From positions 6,841,794 through 6,905,793 of the forward strand of contig NC_079425.1 of the NCBI RefSeq assembly GCF_026213295.1: DNA of 64,000 nucleotides, in the 5' to 3' direction. The notes beneath the pieces were generated by a model, which made no database searches, was not told where the DNA came from, and worked only from the letters and a program-made list of their open reading frames with translations. Shown piece by piece: positions 13,139-25,616 of this stretch. Position 1 is the first letter of the stretch; each line of letters starts with the position of its first letter. This DNA is from Gadus chalcogrammus (taxonomy: Eukaryota > Chordata > Actinopteri > Gadiformes > Gadidae). A program made the position numbers and the translations under genes.

Positions 13139-16100
13139 CTAATGACGCGGCCTGGGCTCTGGATCAGAGCTGGCGCTCAGCCTTTGTCCCATGCTGCAGA
13201 CAGCGGCGACTGCGGCAGCGTTGACTCTGAGCACCTCCTCCGTCTTCTCGCTGCTAAGGGGCGGAGTCAGGACCCCCGAGGGCATGGGGCAGTTGCCAGG
13301 GTGCTCCAGTTCAGAGGCCTGATACGAGTGGGCCTTGTCCTGTGAATGCAATGTACATAACGTTTTTATGTGGTGCCATCAAGTAAGCTGCAGGGTCATT
13401 GCTGCCATTTTGAGAATGGGGGACTATTGTTTTTCCTTTCGTTTTGTACACTTTGCTTGACACTTAATTAGCAATTCTATATTTCGGAACAGGTGGTGAA
13501 CCAGCCATGTTGATCGACTGCCAGCTGAAGAGCCCTAGATTCAAACCTCAGTGTGACGGTATACTTCAGCAAAATGCCCATGAAGTCTATAGTTCTATGC
13601 TCACTGCAAATCGCTTCGATGTAAAGTTAACTATATAAGAATGAATTAATAAAAGGGGTTTAGGACTTTGCAGAGACTGAACTATGCCCATCATTCACCT
13701 ACATGGAGCAGAGTATGGTTCATATTAGAAACAAATATGCAATTTTTTCTATTTGTTGCATTTCCGTCGGGCCTACACCACAAGTACGCCATCGGCAATC
13801 CATTTTTATTGTATTTTCCGCAAATGAAACCATGAACCGAGAGCTTTTCCACGTATGGCGGTGTCACAAGCCATTGGCTTTTACTTGCAAATTCGGTAGA
13901 ACACACCTTTATCAATACATTTTCTTATGCTACACAATTCATGCACCTCAATATGAAGGAGAAGCAATTAGTCATATGAAAAGAAGTAATAAAAATAGCC
14001 AATCAATACTTCTGAACATGGATTGCCTAGCTGCAATTCTATGTCAAATATACTCTATATTTTATGTAATAGGTCTTGTCTTTTTGTTTTAAAATCGCTT
14101 TCCATAATAAGCTTGCGTTCCATGAAATTAAAACGATTTCAGATTACACAGTAATTGTATCCATCATTTCAGCAGGGCTCATTTTGAACTCCCCGAGACG
14201 TATTGTACCCGCTCAAACCCCTAGCACAGTGCATGCGTGGTGGTGGTGCTAAGCCTTACCAGCCATGTCAGGTAGCCGGTGTGTATCTGGATGTTGTGTA
14301 CGTCGTCCTCCAGGACTCCTGGGAAGGTCCTCATGGGGGAGCCGTCGCCTTCCTCCCGGAGGGCCATGGCGAAGGGCACCATCCACCTCACGCACTCATC
14401 CACCTCCATCCTCTTCAGGGCTGCATTGACGCGAGCGAGAGAGAGAGAGAGAGCAAGTGGGACCGTCAATATGGAGCTGGTCCCCCAAATACAAGGGACG
14501 TTATACAAATATGAATGGCTTTCAGGAATACAAACACCTTTGAATAGATTCAAATTGCTACGGGTCTAGTGGATTAGGGGTTTTGTCTTTGACCAGAAAG
14601 CTCCTGGCTCTGATCCCTAATGTTCATCTTAAAATATCTTTCAGCTTAGGTCACATAGTATGGATAAATAATTAATAAGTAAAATAGATGAGAAACTATG
14701 TATACACTGATTAACGGTATCCTGCTCAGAAAGTCAAAGTCCTAATGCTCTGCCAGATTCATTAAATTTGTGAATTCAGTAGTTGCACCTTGTTACTTGC
14801 AACTAGCACACAGATGAAGTGGACTGGCTGAACGGCGTTAGGAAGGACAGATGCTCCCTTAACCTCTGAGCATGTCTTTTACCTGACACGTTCTCCACCA
14901 GCTCCACGGAGGAGAAATGGAAGAGGGCCGAGGCTGCGAGAACACCGTAGGGAAACTCTAGACACCGCACGTCCAGCATGCAGAGGTCCAGCAGCTTGGG
15001 GAAGAGGGAAGGGAAACGACCAGTTAAAACTGCATGTTCCCATATAGATACATACATCATACAGCTGTATTACCATGTGTCTATACCATTGCAATGGTCC
15101 ATTTAACATTTATTCTAAATTGACTGGCACTATGGTTTAGGGAAGAATTACAATCCCTGAATCCAGATATAGAGCACACCTTGGTAAGTGACACATTACC
15201 AAGAATTCAACAAGTCTACTCGTACACACATACACACCTTCGCGATCTGTGTGAATGTGGCTTGGGGGTATCTGGGGATGAGCAGCTCCTCTGTGTCCTT
15301 CAGGTAGGCCACCTGCATGTAAACGTTGAGCCAGGAGATGGGCGTCTGTGGACTCAGGCTCCAGTTCAGCTCCTGAGCACAGAGGACGGCGTTGAGAGAA
15401 AGAGAAAACATTTGAATAAGCACCTCACAGGAGCACGTAACGCAAACTACTGCAAAGATGGAAGAGCATGTTCCCTGCATCGCCATCTTGCCCTACCTTC
15501 ATGATGATGACCTCCATACTGAGGATCTCATCTTCAGTGCAGGCTTCGTCCGTCACATAGGCGAATTGGTGCACCTTTGGAGGGTACATCTCCTGAAAAA
15601 GAGAGAGGCCACAATTGATCAGAAGCAGCAATGACTATAGCGAATGGAGCAGAGTGTGTGTGTATCTAGAAAGTCACAAGTTTGATCCCTGGCAACTACT
15701 GGAGCATAGCTCCCTGATCCCATTTCCCTTTAAAATGATTGATTGGCTCAGCAGAATACCAGGTTTATGACTCATATTCACACAGGGAGAAGTTGGTGCA
15801 TCCAAGTGCTGAAACTGATTACAGACGAGAGCCGAAGACCAACTTGGATCGGGCAACACCCATGTGTTCATAATTAAAGGACTGTGAGACACTGCTGATA
15901 AAAATCGTGATCTAATCAAAAACGACACCACACTTTTAACAACTCCATCACATCAACAAAAAGAAGAGTAGATCTTCATTGTGAAACACTGCATAAAAAC
16001 CCACCACACAATGCACAAGCAACATAAACCACGCACTCCAACAGGAAAGGTGCAATGTTTCCCAAGAGCGGCTGTCATGCTAACCTCCATCTTGGCGGCG

Positions 16101-18230
16101 ATAAAGAGGCAGCTGATGCCAATGAGCTGCAGCGTGGACTTGAACACGTTGCTCTGCGTGGCCATGAAGCGGTCAAAGTAGTCCTGGGCCAGGTGATACG
16201 TCTCCCTATGCAGCTTGTACACCTCACTGACCTGTGATTCAACACATCATTGGTCACTTCATTGTTGTGGTCAGAAAACGTGTGTGCATTATGACAGGAC
16301 ATTCCATTAGTAAAGACAAATACATGTGCAAAACAACTAAATATTTCTGCTGAGTGTTGCATGCAAAACTAAGATTAAAATGTATCCTTTCCCTTAAATT
16401 TATGAGTAGACTTGTGGCCTCCCCTCAATCCCCCTGAACCATACTGTGCGACTCCCACAGTATGAGGGAAAGGGTGGAAATGGGCCTAATGTCTTAATGG
16501 TTAGAAAGAGTTCCTTCTAGCTAAGGGGAGTGCTCTGATCATAACTATTTTGTGTTTAGATAGTCCCAGCCCTACTGAGACACAACACGGAAATACCCAC
16601 ACACTGGGTAATGCACTGGGCACGGATGGATTTATGAGCTATACGACTATATGACACTTCAATGGATGTTTTGAGCAGATAAAGACCAAATGCCAAACAA
16701 CTTTGTATGAGGCATCAAGATTAATTAGATTTTTGTTTGACAGACCTCCATGAGCCAATCCAACAGAATGGCCCTCATCTTGGGCTGAAGATGCGGATGC
16801 TTGTCCATCATGTGGACATCCCTGATGTAGCTCTTGTCCTTTTCCAGCATGTTGTGCCACACAACGTCCTTACTGGCCCAGCTGAGCGTCAAATAAAATA
16901 GGGTAGGAAATACATTTTAATACATATCTTTGTAACACACAGATTGACAAACCAGTTATATCGATTTTTTCGTTACGACAGTCACTGATTATATCTAAAT
17001 CCACATGTTCTAAAGACGTTAGGATTACATCTTAACTTCAAGTCCTTTACCCAATGTTAAGGAACATTAGAAGGTAAAAACTTGAATTAACTTCCCGTTG
17101 ACCACAAGGCGTGCTCACCATAGTGCAGGAAGCGGGGATGATCGCACAGGGGTGACAAAAATGTGGCCAAATGTGTAGTGAGGGAATCCTCCACTGATCA
17201 GGGTAACCGGTTGGTCCTCTTCCTGATCAGGCGTGGGGTTCCACCTCTGTGGACTGGTACAACCAGTGTCGGGACTCCTGCCATGCTTCAAAAGACAAAT
17301 GAAATACAATGAACACTGATTTGCAGGGACGGCAGCATTTAAAACCTGGAAAACTATTGGGGAGCAATTACCGTTAATTAATCTTGGAAAGTTCATAAGA
17401 TTTCACCAACATTTGACTAGCCGCAGGGGAAATGTGGTACAGTATTGCCCTGATGGGTGAGATCTAGGTCAATAGATACCTTTGAATCCCGAAGTTTCTT
17501 CTGGGTCATCTCGGCCACCTCCTCATCTGGATCACGCAAATACTGAGGAATGAGCATAGAGATAGGTGAGCTTCATATGCTGCTGCCTTGAAATAAATGT
17601 GGATGCAATCTGTCAAGTATTGAATCAAGGTAAATATATAACTGTACCCGCATCATCATATGCCATTCATGTCAAGTACTTTCGAATCATATAACTTAAT
17701 TAATAAACACAAATCAGTCTAGCAATGTGACCTAGACAGCTTCATCCTACTGAAATCTATGCTTAGGACACTAGTATCAGACTAGATTAATGCGTTCACT
17801 GTATTCATCTACCCAAGTTCTTTATTCAATATAGCTACGTCCTCCGTATGTTCATGTCAGACATGTTGCACTGCAAAATAAAGCTAGAGCAACACTCAAC
17901 AAGTAACCAGCTTGCCATCCAACAACTTACAATAGCAACATCTGCCTTCCTCTTCCTCGACCGCGTTGCATTATCATGAGGAAGCGCAGCAACAGACTTT
18001 GGTTTTGCCTCTTGCCTGCGAAAAAAATAAAATAAACATCTGTAAAATGCAATGTAGACAACGTTGACCTTTGCATTAGGGTTGAACCCCATTTCAGTAC
18101 AAAAAAGGGGAGACATAGTAGCAGCGGGCTAACTAGCTGAGCCCGCTAGCAGCGCACCAATCCACACAACTTTCTTTGACGCCACACTGTAGGCTCCATA
18201 ATAACGTTAAACTTACCTTGTTCCTAGCAT
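13139..18230 (-). CDS. ccne1: Cyclin E1
   Basis: Cyclin E1 activates CDK2 at the G1/S transition in the nucleus. Eleven coding exons (transcript order): 18230-18217, 18015-17931, 17542-17480, 17285-17119, 16881-16746, 16231-16085, 15592-15497, 15372-15238, 14994-14883, 14420-14260, 13339-13139. All phases agree and give 438 residues (human 410). Visible: basic nuclear signal RSRKRKAD near residue 23, the cyclin-box MRAIL patch at about 145-149, and [12 protein letters not shown], which matches CCNE1 and not CCNE2. Both Fbw7 phosphodegrons look kept: NPTPDQEED (Thr about 72) and VLTPPLS (Thr about 397 with +4 Ser). A non-coding first exon probably ends at 18,789. The exon ending at 17,285 uses a weak acceptor (TTTTGAAG); the more obvious CAG five codons' worth downstream breaks the frame. 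Identity is very secure; the first two exons are less so. Confidence 0.95.
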
Positions 18231-18949
18231 TATACCCAAAGGCGTATCCCTCTGTCTGAGAGCAAACCTAAGGAGACGATGTTGGCTGTTAGTTTGTACA
18301 ATTTTCCACTTTTAAAACACAGTAAAACACAGTCCCAACCCCCACTCTCAGCTCGTTTTCTGCGGACACAAAGCCCAGCTCAGCGCGGGGAAATAAATGG
18401 AAGGCGGACATGATGTGTTCACGTCAACAATATACACCGAATATTGCAAATATAACTCTTACAATCACATTGATGGCAAGACCGAAGCCTACATGTTGAA
18501 CATCGTATGTTGGTGGAGAATATCGTTAATAGGAACACCATTATTTTTTGCCAACTTTGGACAGCTGGCTTGCAAGATAATGGCCGAACACCAGGCAGCT
18601 GGGATCTCTAGAGTTCCATTCATCAATTCTCTTATGCGACTTTTATTGCAATGACATGTCGGTGATGGTCATTGGTAGGGATTAACTCGAAAATATGCGC
18701 AAGCATTTTAATTGTTAGACCTTAATTAGCATTAGCTTAGCAATAAAATAGCCAAACAAAGTTAAAGTGTACACTGTACTCAACTCACCTCAAGATAGCC
18801 CGCTTGAAGTACACTCGTATTGCAAATAAGCTTTGCTTTTAGTACGCAGGAGTCGGCAAATTGTTAAAACACTAAGAGTGTCAGTATGGTTGGAGTCACA
18901 CAGACGGTTGTGTGTGAGCCGACAGCTTGCTGGTTCTTCTGAGCTGCTG

Positions 18950-19240
18950 GCGCGACTATTTTGCGCCTTCTTTGGTAACAGATGACTTGATGCATTACAC
19001 GTCAGGAGGTTGGATTTAACTTGGCGCTAAACAACACACTGCCGGTCCTCTTTATACCGCTGTACATACAGCACCTCGAACCCGCTCGGTATTCTCCCTT
19101 CAAAATAGTGTTTCACAACACAGTTGCTTTAATAAATACCCCATAATATTAAAAAAACTAAATTTCACATTTTACCGGCAAATCAAGTGGGGGGCGGGTC
19201 GGCGGCAATGACAGAAGGGGCGGGGCTTACGAACAGGAAG
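18950..19240. promoter_or_regulatory. Divergent promoter region of ccne1 and the BtpA-family gene
   Basis: E2F-like sites lie at about 18,958-18,967 (TTTTGCGCC) and 19,019-19,032 (TTTAGCGCCAAG on the minus strand), fitting a G1/S-regulated cyclin E promoter; human CCNE1 is a known E2F target. A GC box (GGGGCGGGGC, about 19,217) and an ETS-like AGGAAGT (about 19,236) lie between the two head-to-head genes. ccne1 exon 1 probably starts near 19,000 and splices at the donor 18,788/18,789. Transcription starts are inferred, not visible. Confidence 0.5.
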
Positions 19241-19633
19241 TGTTGAATACCGCGTGGCTACGCTGTCAGATGTAAACAAAGTGCTGTAGCCTTCTCCAAG
19301 CAGCCAAATAAACTATATTTCATCACTTTATTTCGCAGGGATAATGGCTTAATCTTACGGAATCATTTGCAGCAACAGAGGTCCCATGTTGTCATTGTGT
19401 ATAAATGTCTGCTTTGGCAATTATTATCAGGGTTGGCGTGTCAAATCGCATACCTTGCACGTCAACGCGGGGGACAACAATCTTTAACGCTTTCAAGCAT
19501 AACATCCACGGAAACCTGTTAGGATGAATTTGATACATATCCGTTTCAATTGCGATCTTCAATCTGTTAAAATAACTCGTTTGGTTGACTATTTTGATTA
19601 GTTGTTCAGTAAAGTAAACTTGGACATCGGACT

Positions 19634-19643
19634 GTCACGTGAC
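19634..19643. promoter_or_regulatory. Palindromic E-box GTCACGTGAC
   Basis: A perfect ten-base palindrome of the USF/TFEB (CLEAR-like) type, about 65 bases upstream of the BtpA-family start codon. Function is inferred from the motif only. Confidence 0.45.
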
Positions 19644-19707
19644 CCAGATAGCCTCTCGCTCAAAAAATGGTTTCATATCTGTATTTGCATTTCTTGACCG
19701 TACGAAA

Positions 19708-22700
19708 ATGAAGTTCTCGCAACTTTTTGGGCGACTTAAATCTGTAGTTATTGGAATGATTCATGTCCAAGCCATGCCAGGTAAAGCTTTATTAAGAAAG
19801 TTCTGTTTTCTGATTTGTTGATTATCATCCAAACGTTGTCTTTGTACTTTGAAATGATTGAATATTTTATGCCATGCTGTATGATATCCCAGGTACGCCT
19901 TTGAATAAGATGAACATTTCCCAAATTACCTATGAGGCATGCAAAGAAGCAGAGATATACCTAAATGTGGGGATTGTAAGTAGATAAATTGCACTAAGAA
20001 TGGTAAAGAACAGCTATCAAATAGTATGTTTGATTTTAAACAAAACCTCTGAAAAAAGTGAACAGGAAATAAGTAAAGTTTTGCCTCTGTATTCCTTTTT
20101 AGGATGGCTTGATCATTGAAAACATGCATGATATCCCCTACTCCTTATCCGTGGGGCCCGAAGTGTGTGCCTCCATGACAGCAGTGTGTACCACTGTGAG
20201 GGGCCTCTGTCCTACTCTGCCCCTTGGAATACAAATACTGTCTGCTGCTAACAAACCCGCCATAGCTGTGGCTCTCGCTTCAGGTACAACACCCGCTACT
20301 ATGTTTGAATACATCTGTTCTCTGTTCATGCATCTCAGATGCATGATCATTTGTTGTCATTCAAAATCCCACATAATCCATGGATGGGTTTTTTGTAGTT
20401 CACCCACATGTTGCTCTATATCCGTGTTTTCCTCTGGTGCCTTTTTATCAGGTCTAGATTTCATGCGAGCCGAGGGCTTTGTGTTTTCCCACGTGGCGGA
20501 TGAGGGCCTTTTGAATGCATGCGCTGGGGACCTGCTGCGGTACCGCAGGCAGATAGGAGCAGAGCATATCCAGATCTTCACTGACATCAAGAAGAAACAC
20601 AGGTGTGCTCACGAGAAGTAGGGAATGGGAACATGGGAATGAGTTGGGAGTCCGATTCCCTAGGCGAAAGGCCCTGGGTTTGGTGTCCATAGCCCAACCT
20701 TTAGGCCTCCTAGATGCCTTGGATGCAAAGTAAATCACACACTTTCAAAATACCTCCATATTGCAATAGCTAAACATTGTCTACTACTACAAACGAAGAC
20801 GTATGTCATTAAGAAGCCTTTTCACAGGCCCGCTAACCACTGTATAACATGCACACCATCTAGGTTGATGCTTGAATAGGGCCTTGTCTTGGTCTTTCAA
20901 CAAGTGTGTTTGTGTGTTTGCTTTCCAGTTCTCATGCCCTGACGTCTGATGTGAGCATAGAAGAGACAGCGAAGGCAGCCGAGTTCTTCCTCTCAGACGG
21001 CATCATCGTCACGGGGATAGCGACCGGGGCGCAGGCAGATCCACAAGAACTCAAAGGTGGTTTTCACTAAAAGATGATGTGTATAATTACTGTCCTACTG
21101 TGTACACTGTCTTTCCAATGCCTTATGCAGAAGTTAAAGATAGTTTAGTGGTAACGGTGACACGCAGCCCAATGGTTGTGTGTTTGAACCCCTGGAATGT
21201 GACTGACCTAGGGGTCGTGCACCGTAGTGTAATGTGGTAAAGGGTACAAGGCCCTCTCAAATGTGATCAAAAGGATTCGCCTTTGATTTAAGGAGCACGG
21301 GAAGCACTCCCAACATTCCTGATGTAACTCTCATGTCTGCCAGCCAGAGGGCCTCCGTGAGCGTAGCAGGGTTTTGAAATCCAGACTTGGCGTCAGCTTC
21401 AGAGTTGACATGGGTTGTTGTTACCCAATAAGGCAGACGGAAATATGGTTGTTGTGCTTTTGAGATTGTGCTTTCTGAGGAAAGCATTTGTACAGATACT
21501 GTACACAGACCACCACAGGCATGCTCCTTGTGAAAGTTTTAAATGAATAACTAAAATAAATTATCGAGTTTATAATAAGAATATGAAACATACTCAGCAC
21601 ATAGTGACAAAAACAAAGTTCAGTGACCATATTTGGGTCAGTAGGACATTCAAAACCTCTGACTTACCAACAGTCTGTGATAGTTAAATTTAAATTGAAT
21701 GTGGGCAGGACAACCTGTTCAATGTGTGAAGCATACTGTACAAACCTGGCTGTTCCCCCATGATGGGACACTCCGACTTAGCTCGCCTGCGTACAAGGCT
21801 CAGTGTCCTTGGGACTTTCCAAGCTAATTTGGGCCTCGGCATTACTATTTAAAGCCCCCTGACCAACCCACCACTTCAAAATACAGTATATTTCTTATAC
21901 ACAAAGACAAAGACATGCAGGCAAGAGCTGGGAGCAGGGATCAAATCACAGTGTCAGGGAGGTTAGCTTGTACAAAGTCCGAGGTTCCCCGGGTGCATGT
22001 TTGCCAAAACCTTAACGCTTCTGGGAAGTATCCTACGCATACGTGACAACTGCAAGAAACCTGCACGAGTGTCAGTCAAAGAGAGAAGAGTGGCAACACA
22101 AAATAGGTCACGTTGACCCTTGTTCCCCCGCATGAGATGCAATACATCTGGCTATAGCTGGCCGATGCCCTTTTGTACAATACTTGGGGGCATGTGTGTT
22201 GGGTTGCAAGGGCCCTCAGCTGATTGGAAGGTTTGTGATTTGAAGTGTTGTTCATCTCTGTGGTTGAGGTTAATGAGCTATATACTGGCAAGGGCCCTGA
22301 CTTGGCTGATTCTTGGCTTGGGGTCTTTGTGGCTGAAGGGGCTGCGGAGGGTAAGGGCCCAGGAGATCTGTGGATTTGACAGCTGCTTCATAGTGCTTTC
22401 AGAGTGTGATTATGGAAGCCACTTGTGAACACTGTATACCATTTCAAACTGCTATAGCAAGTCATGATCATAATTCAATAATGGCTTACTTTTAAGAACA
22501 TATATGCTAGTTGCATCCTTTTTCAAAATCATTGCCGAATAGAAAAAGCATAAAATAAGCTAAATAAATCTTACCAGTTAAACAGACATCAAGAGATTCC
22601 ATATCAAGAATGATTCCAAATATTGTTGTTAACATGCAATAGATAAATAACAACATGGTCATCTTTTTGTAATGATCCATTCAGCGGTTGCCCTGAGTGT

Positions 22701-22875
22701 GAACATCCCTGTGCTGATCGGCTCGGGAGTGACGTACGACAACGTAGATCACTACATGGACGCAAACGCCATGATCATTGGCTCTCACTTCAAGAAGGAC
22801 GGCCACTGGGCCAATCCAGTCGACCAAGAGAATGTCAGGAGATTTATGAGCAAGATCCAGCAACTTCGAGGATAA
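19708..22875 (+). CDS. BtpA/SgcQ-family TIM-barrel protein
   Basis: Six coding exons: 19708-19780, 19893-19975, 20103-20283, 20452-20602, 20929-21056, 22685-22875. Phases agree and give 268 residues. The protein runs from MKFSQLFGRLKSVVIGMIHV through GLIIENMHDIPY and ILSAANKPAIAVALASG to IPVLIGSGVTYDNVDHY, the pattern of the BtpA family (bacterial BtpA/SgcQ; C. elegans F13E9.13). BtpA was named for photosystem I accumulation in cyanobacteria; the animal role is not known to me, and a (beta/alpha)8 barrel enzyme is only inferred from the fold. Length is full for the family. The first ATG in frame was taken as the start. The long last intron (21,057-22,684) holds degenerate SINE-like sequence. 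The gene is head-to-head with ccne1. Confidence 0.85.
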
Positions 22876-23126
22876 GGCTGTTGGGTGGTACTGACTTCTT
22901 ATTTCCCCAGGTTGGAATGTGTCCAAGTGTTTTCCTTTCGTAGAAAATGTAATTGTCTTATAAGTTGTGTGCTTGGATGATCACTTAACCTGTAGGCATC
23001 CTAGAGACAGATGCCTTATCCCCACCTACTCCTCCTGTACTACCTTTATCACAATTCACTGTAAGATGCTATGGATACAAATAACACTAAATAGTACAAA
23101 TTGTTTTTTTCACTTTATATTTTCTC

Positions 23127-23132
23127 AATAAA
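23127..23132 (+). terminator. Poly(A) signal of the BtpA-family gene
   Basis: AATAAA about 250 bases after the stop codon. It lies only about 33 bases from the opposing signal of the TP53INP gene, so the two 3' ends must almost meet or overlap. Confidence 0.75.
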
Positions 23133-23164
23133 ATGACACCCAGGCCACAATTTAAAAAACAAGA

Positions 23165-23170
23165 TTTATT
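23165..23170 (-). terminator. Poly(A) signal of the TP53INP gene
   Basis: AATAAA on the minus strand, giving the TP53INP gene a 3' UTR of about 0.83 kb (23,150-23,996). No other gene is seen in that AT-rich stretch. Confidence 0.7.
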
Positions 23171-23996
23171 CGATTTTTTTTGTACATTTTTATAAATATT
23201 CAAAAATACAAAACAGCTGTACATAATACAATTTCATACATTATGTAAAGGCTTCAATGATGTAACATGATAAAAATAAGAATCCACTGAAAAGTATAAA
23301 ATGGTATACATTCTGTAATCTTTAATCAGAATTAATTTTAATTGCAAAGACGTTTAAACATTAAAATGACAAGTTGTTTCTTCACATATCATAATTTCTG
23401 TTGTTTTGTATGTTTGGTATCAAAAGCGCCCATAACGCATAATCGAAACACATCATCTAAATGTAAGGCACACAATATGATACACATTAAAGATAATGAA
23501 GAACTATCAACGTTCAACTTCTAACTTGGATACCGTTCACACTTTATTTTTTCCTAGTGACTATACTATAACTACTTAATCTGAACATATATATGAGAAT
23601 TTGATACTGTAGCAGGATTTGTACTGAATCACAAATTTCTGCTTCCACTTCTCAGACCTGAGCAAGAAGAAGAGTGTTTCCTCTGCAGCGTGGCTCATAC
23701 AATGTTCCCGAAAACATTTGATGCATATGGTAAAAGAGTGAAACTGCCGTGTATAGAGAAAAAAATGTTCATGCATACACAAGGAACGTTTGTGTCATAA
23801 TAATTTTTGGTAACCATAACCAATAAAGGTTTTTAGATGTAATCTGGCTAGCAAACCCAAGTACGTTCATGTAAAAAAAAAAAATTATCCAGCAGTACAT
23901 TGAGCGATTTGCCCCCGGGGTCAAGGGTCAAAGCACTGTGCCGTGCCGTAAATCCACATGTTTGACAGGTCACCCACCAGGCCAGGGATCAGGCTT

Positions 23997-25489
23997 CTAG
24001 TAGTTGTAGAGGCGCTGGCCCGGCTGCTTGAAGTATCCGTAGCGTTTCTCGTTGGGGGAGAAGCGTGTCTTGACCAGGTTCTGCCTGTTGAGGGCGCTGC
24101 GGCTCATCTTGTGGCGCTCCCCCTGGCTCTGGGACCGCTGGAGTGCCAAAAACTGGACTGCACTCGTGAGGGGGATGCCCCAGGCAGCCAGAAGCCATGA
24201 AATGTGCCGCCGCACCGCCACTGACCTGTTGGGGAACACCAAGAGGGGGCAGTAGTGAGCTTTGAGTAACGGTAAAACAGTATCGGATGTGGGGAGGATC
24301 TTGCTAGACCTGCGTTTTAATATCCATCCGTCTCGGAGGTCCGAGGACGTTGCCTAGCGACACGCACAAACACGCCCCTTTTCCTCGGACGGCGAACTCG
24401 CCATCTCGGTTGAACTCAGTGGTGACAGAGCAAAATTCCGAGACAGAATTCAAGATGGCTGCGCCCATTGTGACTTCAAGTATGAACTGTTTTCATTGTG
24501 CTTTGACCACTTTGGTGGTTTAAATGGTAATTTCAATCACTCGTATTACTGCAATACCTTACTGCGTCCGTATCTCTGCCTATGTACACAAATATATTGT
24601 ATTTGTGTACAGCACTTTGGTCAACTACTGTTGTTTTAAATGTACTATATAAATAAACTTGACTTGACTTAACTTGACTATGGCCTATTGCCTACTTATT
24701 TTGGAGCGCCTGGTCCTCTGCCAATGCTACCGCGACAACAGCTTTCCGGGTGGCGTCCATGTTTTCCTCCAACGACCGAGCGAAATAATAAAACGCGGGA
24801 CGTGGGCGTGGCGTCAGATCCGAGATCCGAGTCGGTTCGCAGAGAATACTCGAACGCATTATAGACAACGGAAAGCCAAGGCAGGAAAGAGATGACAAGT
24901 AAAAATTGTATCAAAAGAAAATACATATTTGTTTATATTGGCCTTATTGGTCAAGTGCAGGACACATTGGATCAATTGGCTTTTGGACGTCTGCAAACTG
25001 TAACTGACTTGAGACAGTATGTTTTGCTTTGCGTTCGTGCAAATGTAGTAAACGTACCTGGCCGTGTCGCCTTCTTCATCGGAGGCCAGACCCTCTCCTT
25101 CGGTGGTCTCACATCTCCTCTGGTACACAGACATGCTGGGGTGTTCAATCAACAGGTTCTCCAGGGGGTCCACCAGCGGCACGGACAGAGTCACGTCCTC
25201 TGTGCATTGATACGTACATAATAAGTACATAATATATCCGTGCAAACAGCTCTGTATTATTTCTGTCATTAGTTGGCTGTTACAATATTCCATACGGCTG
25301 CAGTGAAAAGCTGATAGTTTAGCTTTTTTTTTTTTACATTTTCAGATGATTGTGTGGATCTTCACCTGAGACGTTGACTATAACCCAGCCTCCCTCCTCG
25401 AACTCCATCAGGTCTTCATAACTTTCTTCACCAGCTTCAAAGTCTTCAGCGGCATTTCCAAGGAGATGATAAAGAATCTTTCCAATCAT
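23997..25489 (-). CDS. TP53INP-family autophagy/nuclear regulator (divergent third type)
   Basis: TP53INP proteins shuttle between nucleus and autophagosomes, bind LC3/GABARAP and co-activate transcription. Coding exons 25489-25366, 25199-25058 and 24225-23997 join in phase to 164 residues (human INP1 about 240). Visible: the LC3-interacting motif EEGGWVIV (Trp about 35) in an acidic context; the family signature LENLLIEHPSMSVY ending at about 67; and a basic C-terminal block ending QPGQRLYNY, against QPCPRQYNY in human INP1. The ALNRQN stretch resembles both human paralogues (INP1 SLRRQN, INP2 AVQRQN), so I do not assign a number. At least one 5' non-coding exon is expected, because an acceptor lies at about 25,511. 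In human, TP53INP1 sits beside CCNE2, so its place beside ccne1 suggests an ohnologue. Confidence 0.85.
24300..24680 (+). repeat. Probable interspersed retroelement remnant in TP53INP intron 2
   Basis: The segment ends in a motif of the kind GCACTTTGG...TATATAAATAAACTTG, then repeated CTTGA units, the style of a common teleost retroelement 3' tail. This is pattern memory only; no family name is assigned. Confidence 0.4.
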
Positions 25490-25600
25490 TTTTTCACCTC
25501 TATCACAATCTGAAAACACAAAGTAGTTAAAAGCAGTGGGGTTGATTATTGGTCGATTGGTAAAACGACGATCTTTACAGTATATGATCATCATGTGAAA

Positions 25601-25616
25601 TGGCGCCCCCTTGCGG
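25601..25616 (-). promoter_or_regulatory. CTCF-like motif
   Basis: On the minus strand this reads CCGCAAGGGGGCGCCA, close to the vertebrate CTCF core. It is the best of eight similar sites in the window and lies just upstream of the TP53INP coding exons. Confidence 0.45.

Noticed and set aside
13142..13345. Plus-strand 67-codon frame over the last ccne1 exon
   Set aside because: Shadow of the cyclin E1 C-terminal exon.
15238..15372. Assignment of the cyclin as ccne2 because a TP53INP gene is nearby
   Set aside because: [28 protein letters not shown] and NPTPDQEED match human CCNE1 and differ from CCNE2; the c19orf12/pop4 synteny agrees.
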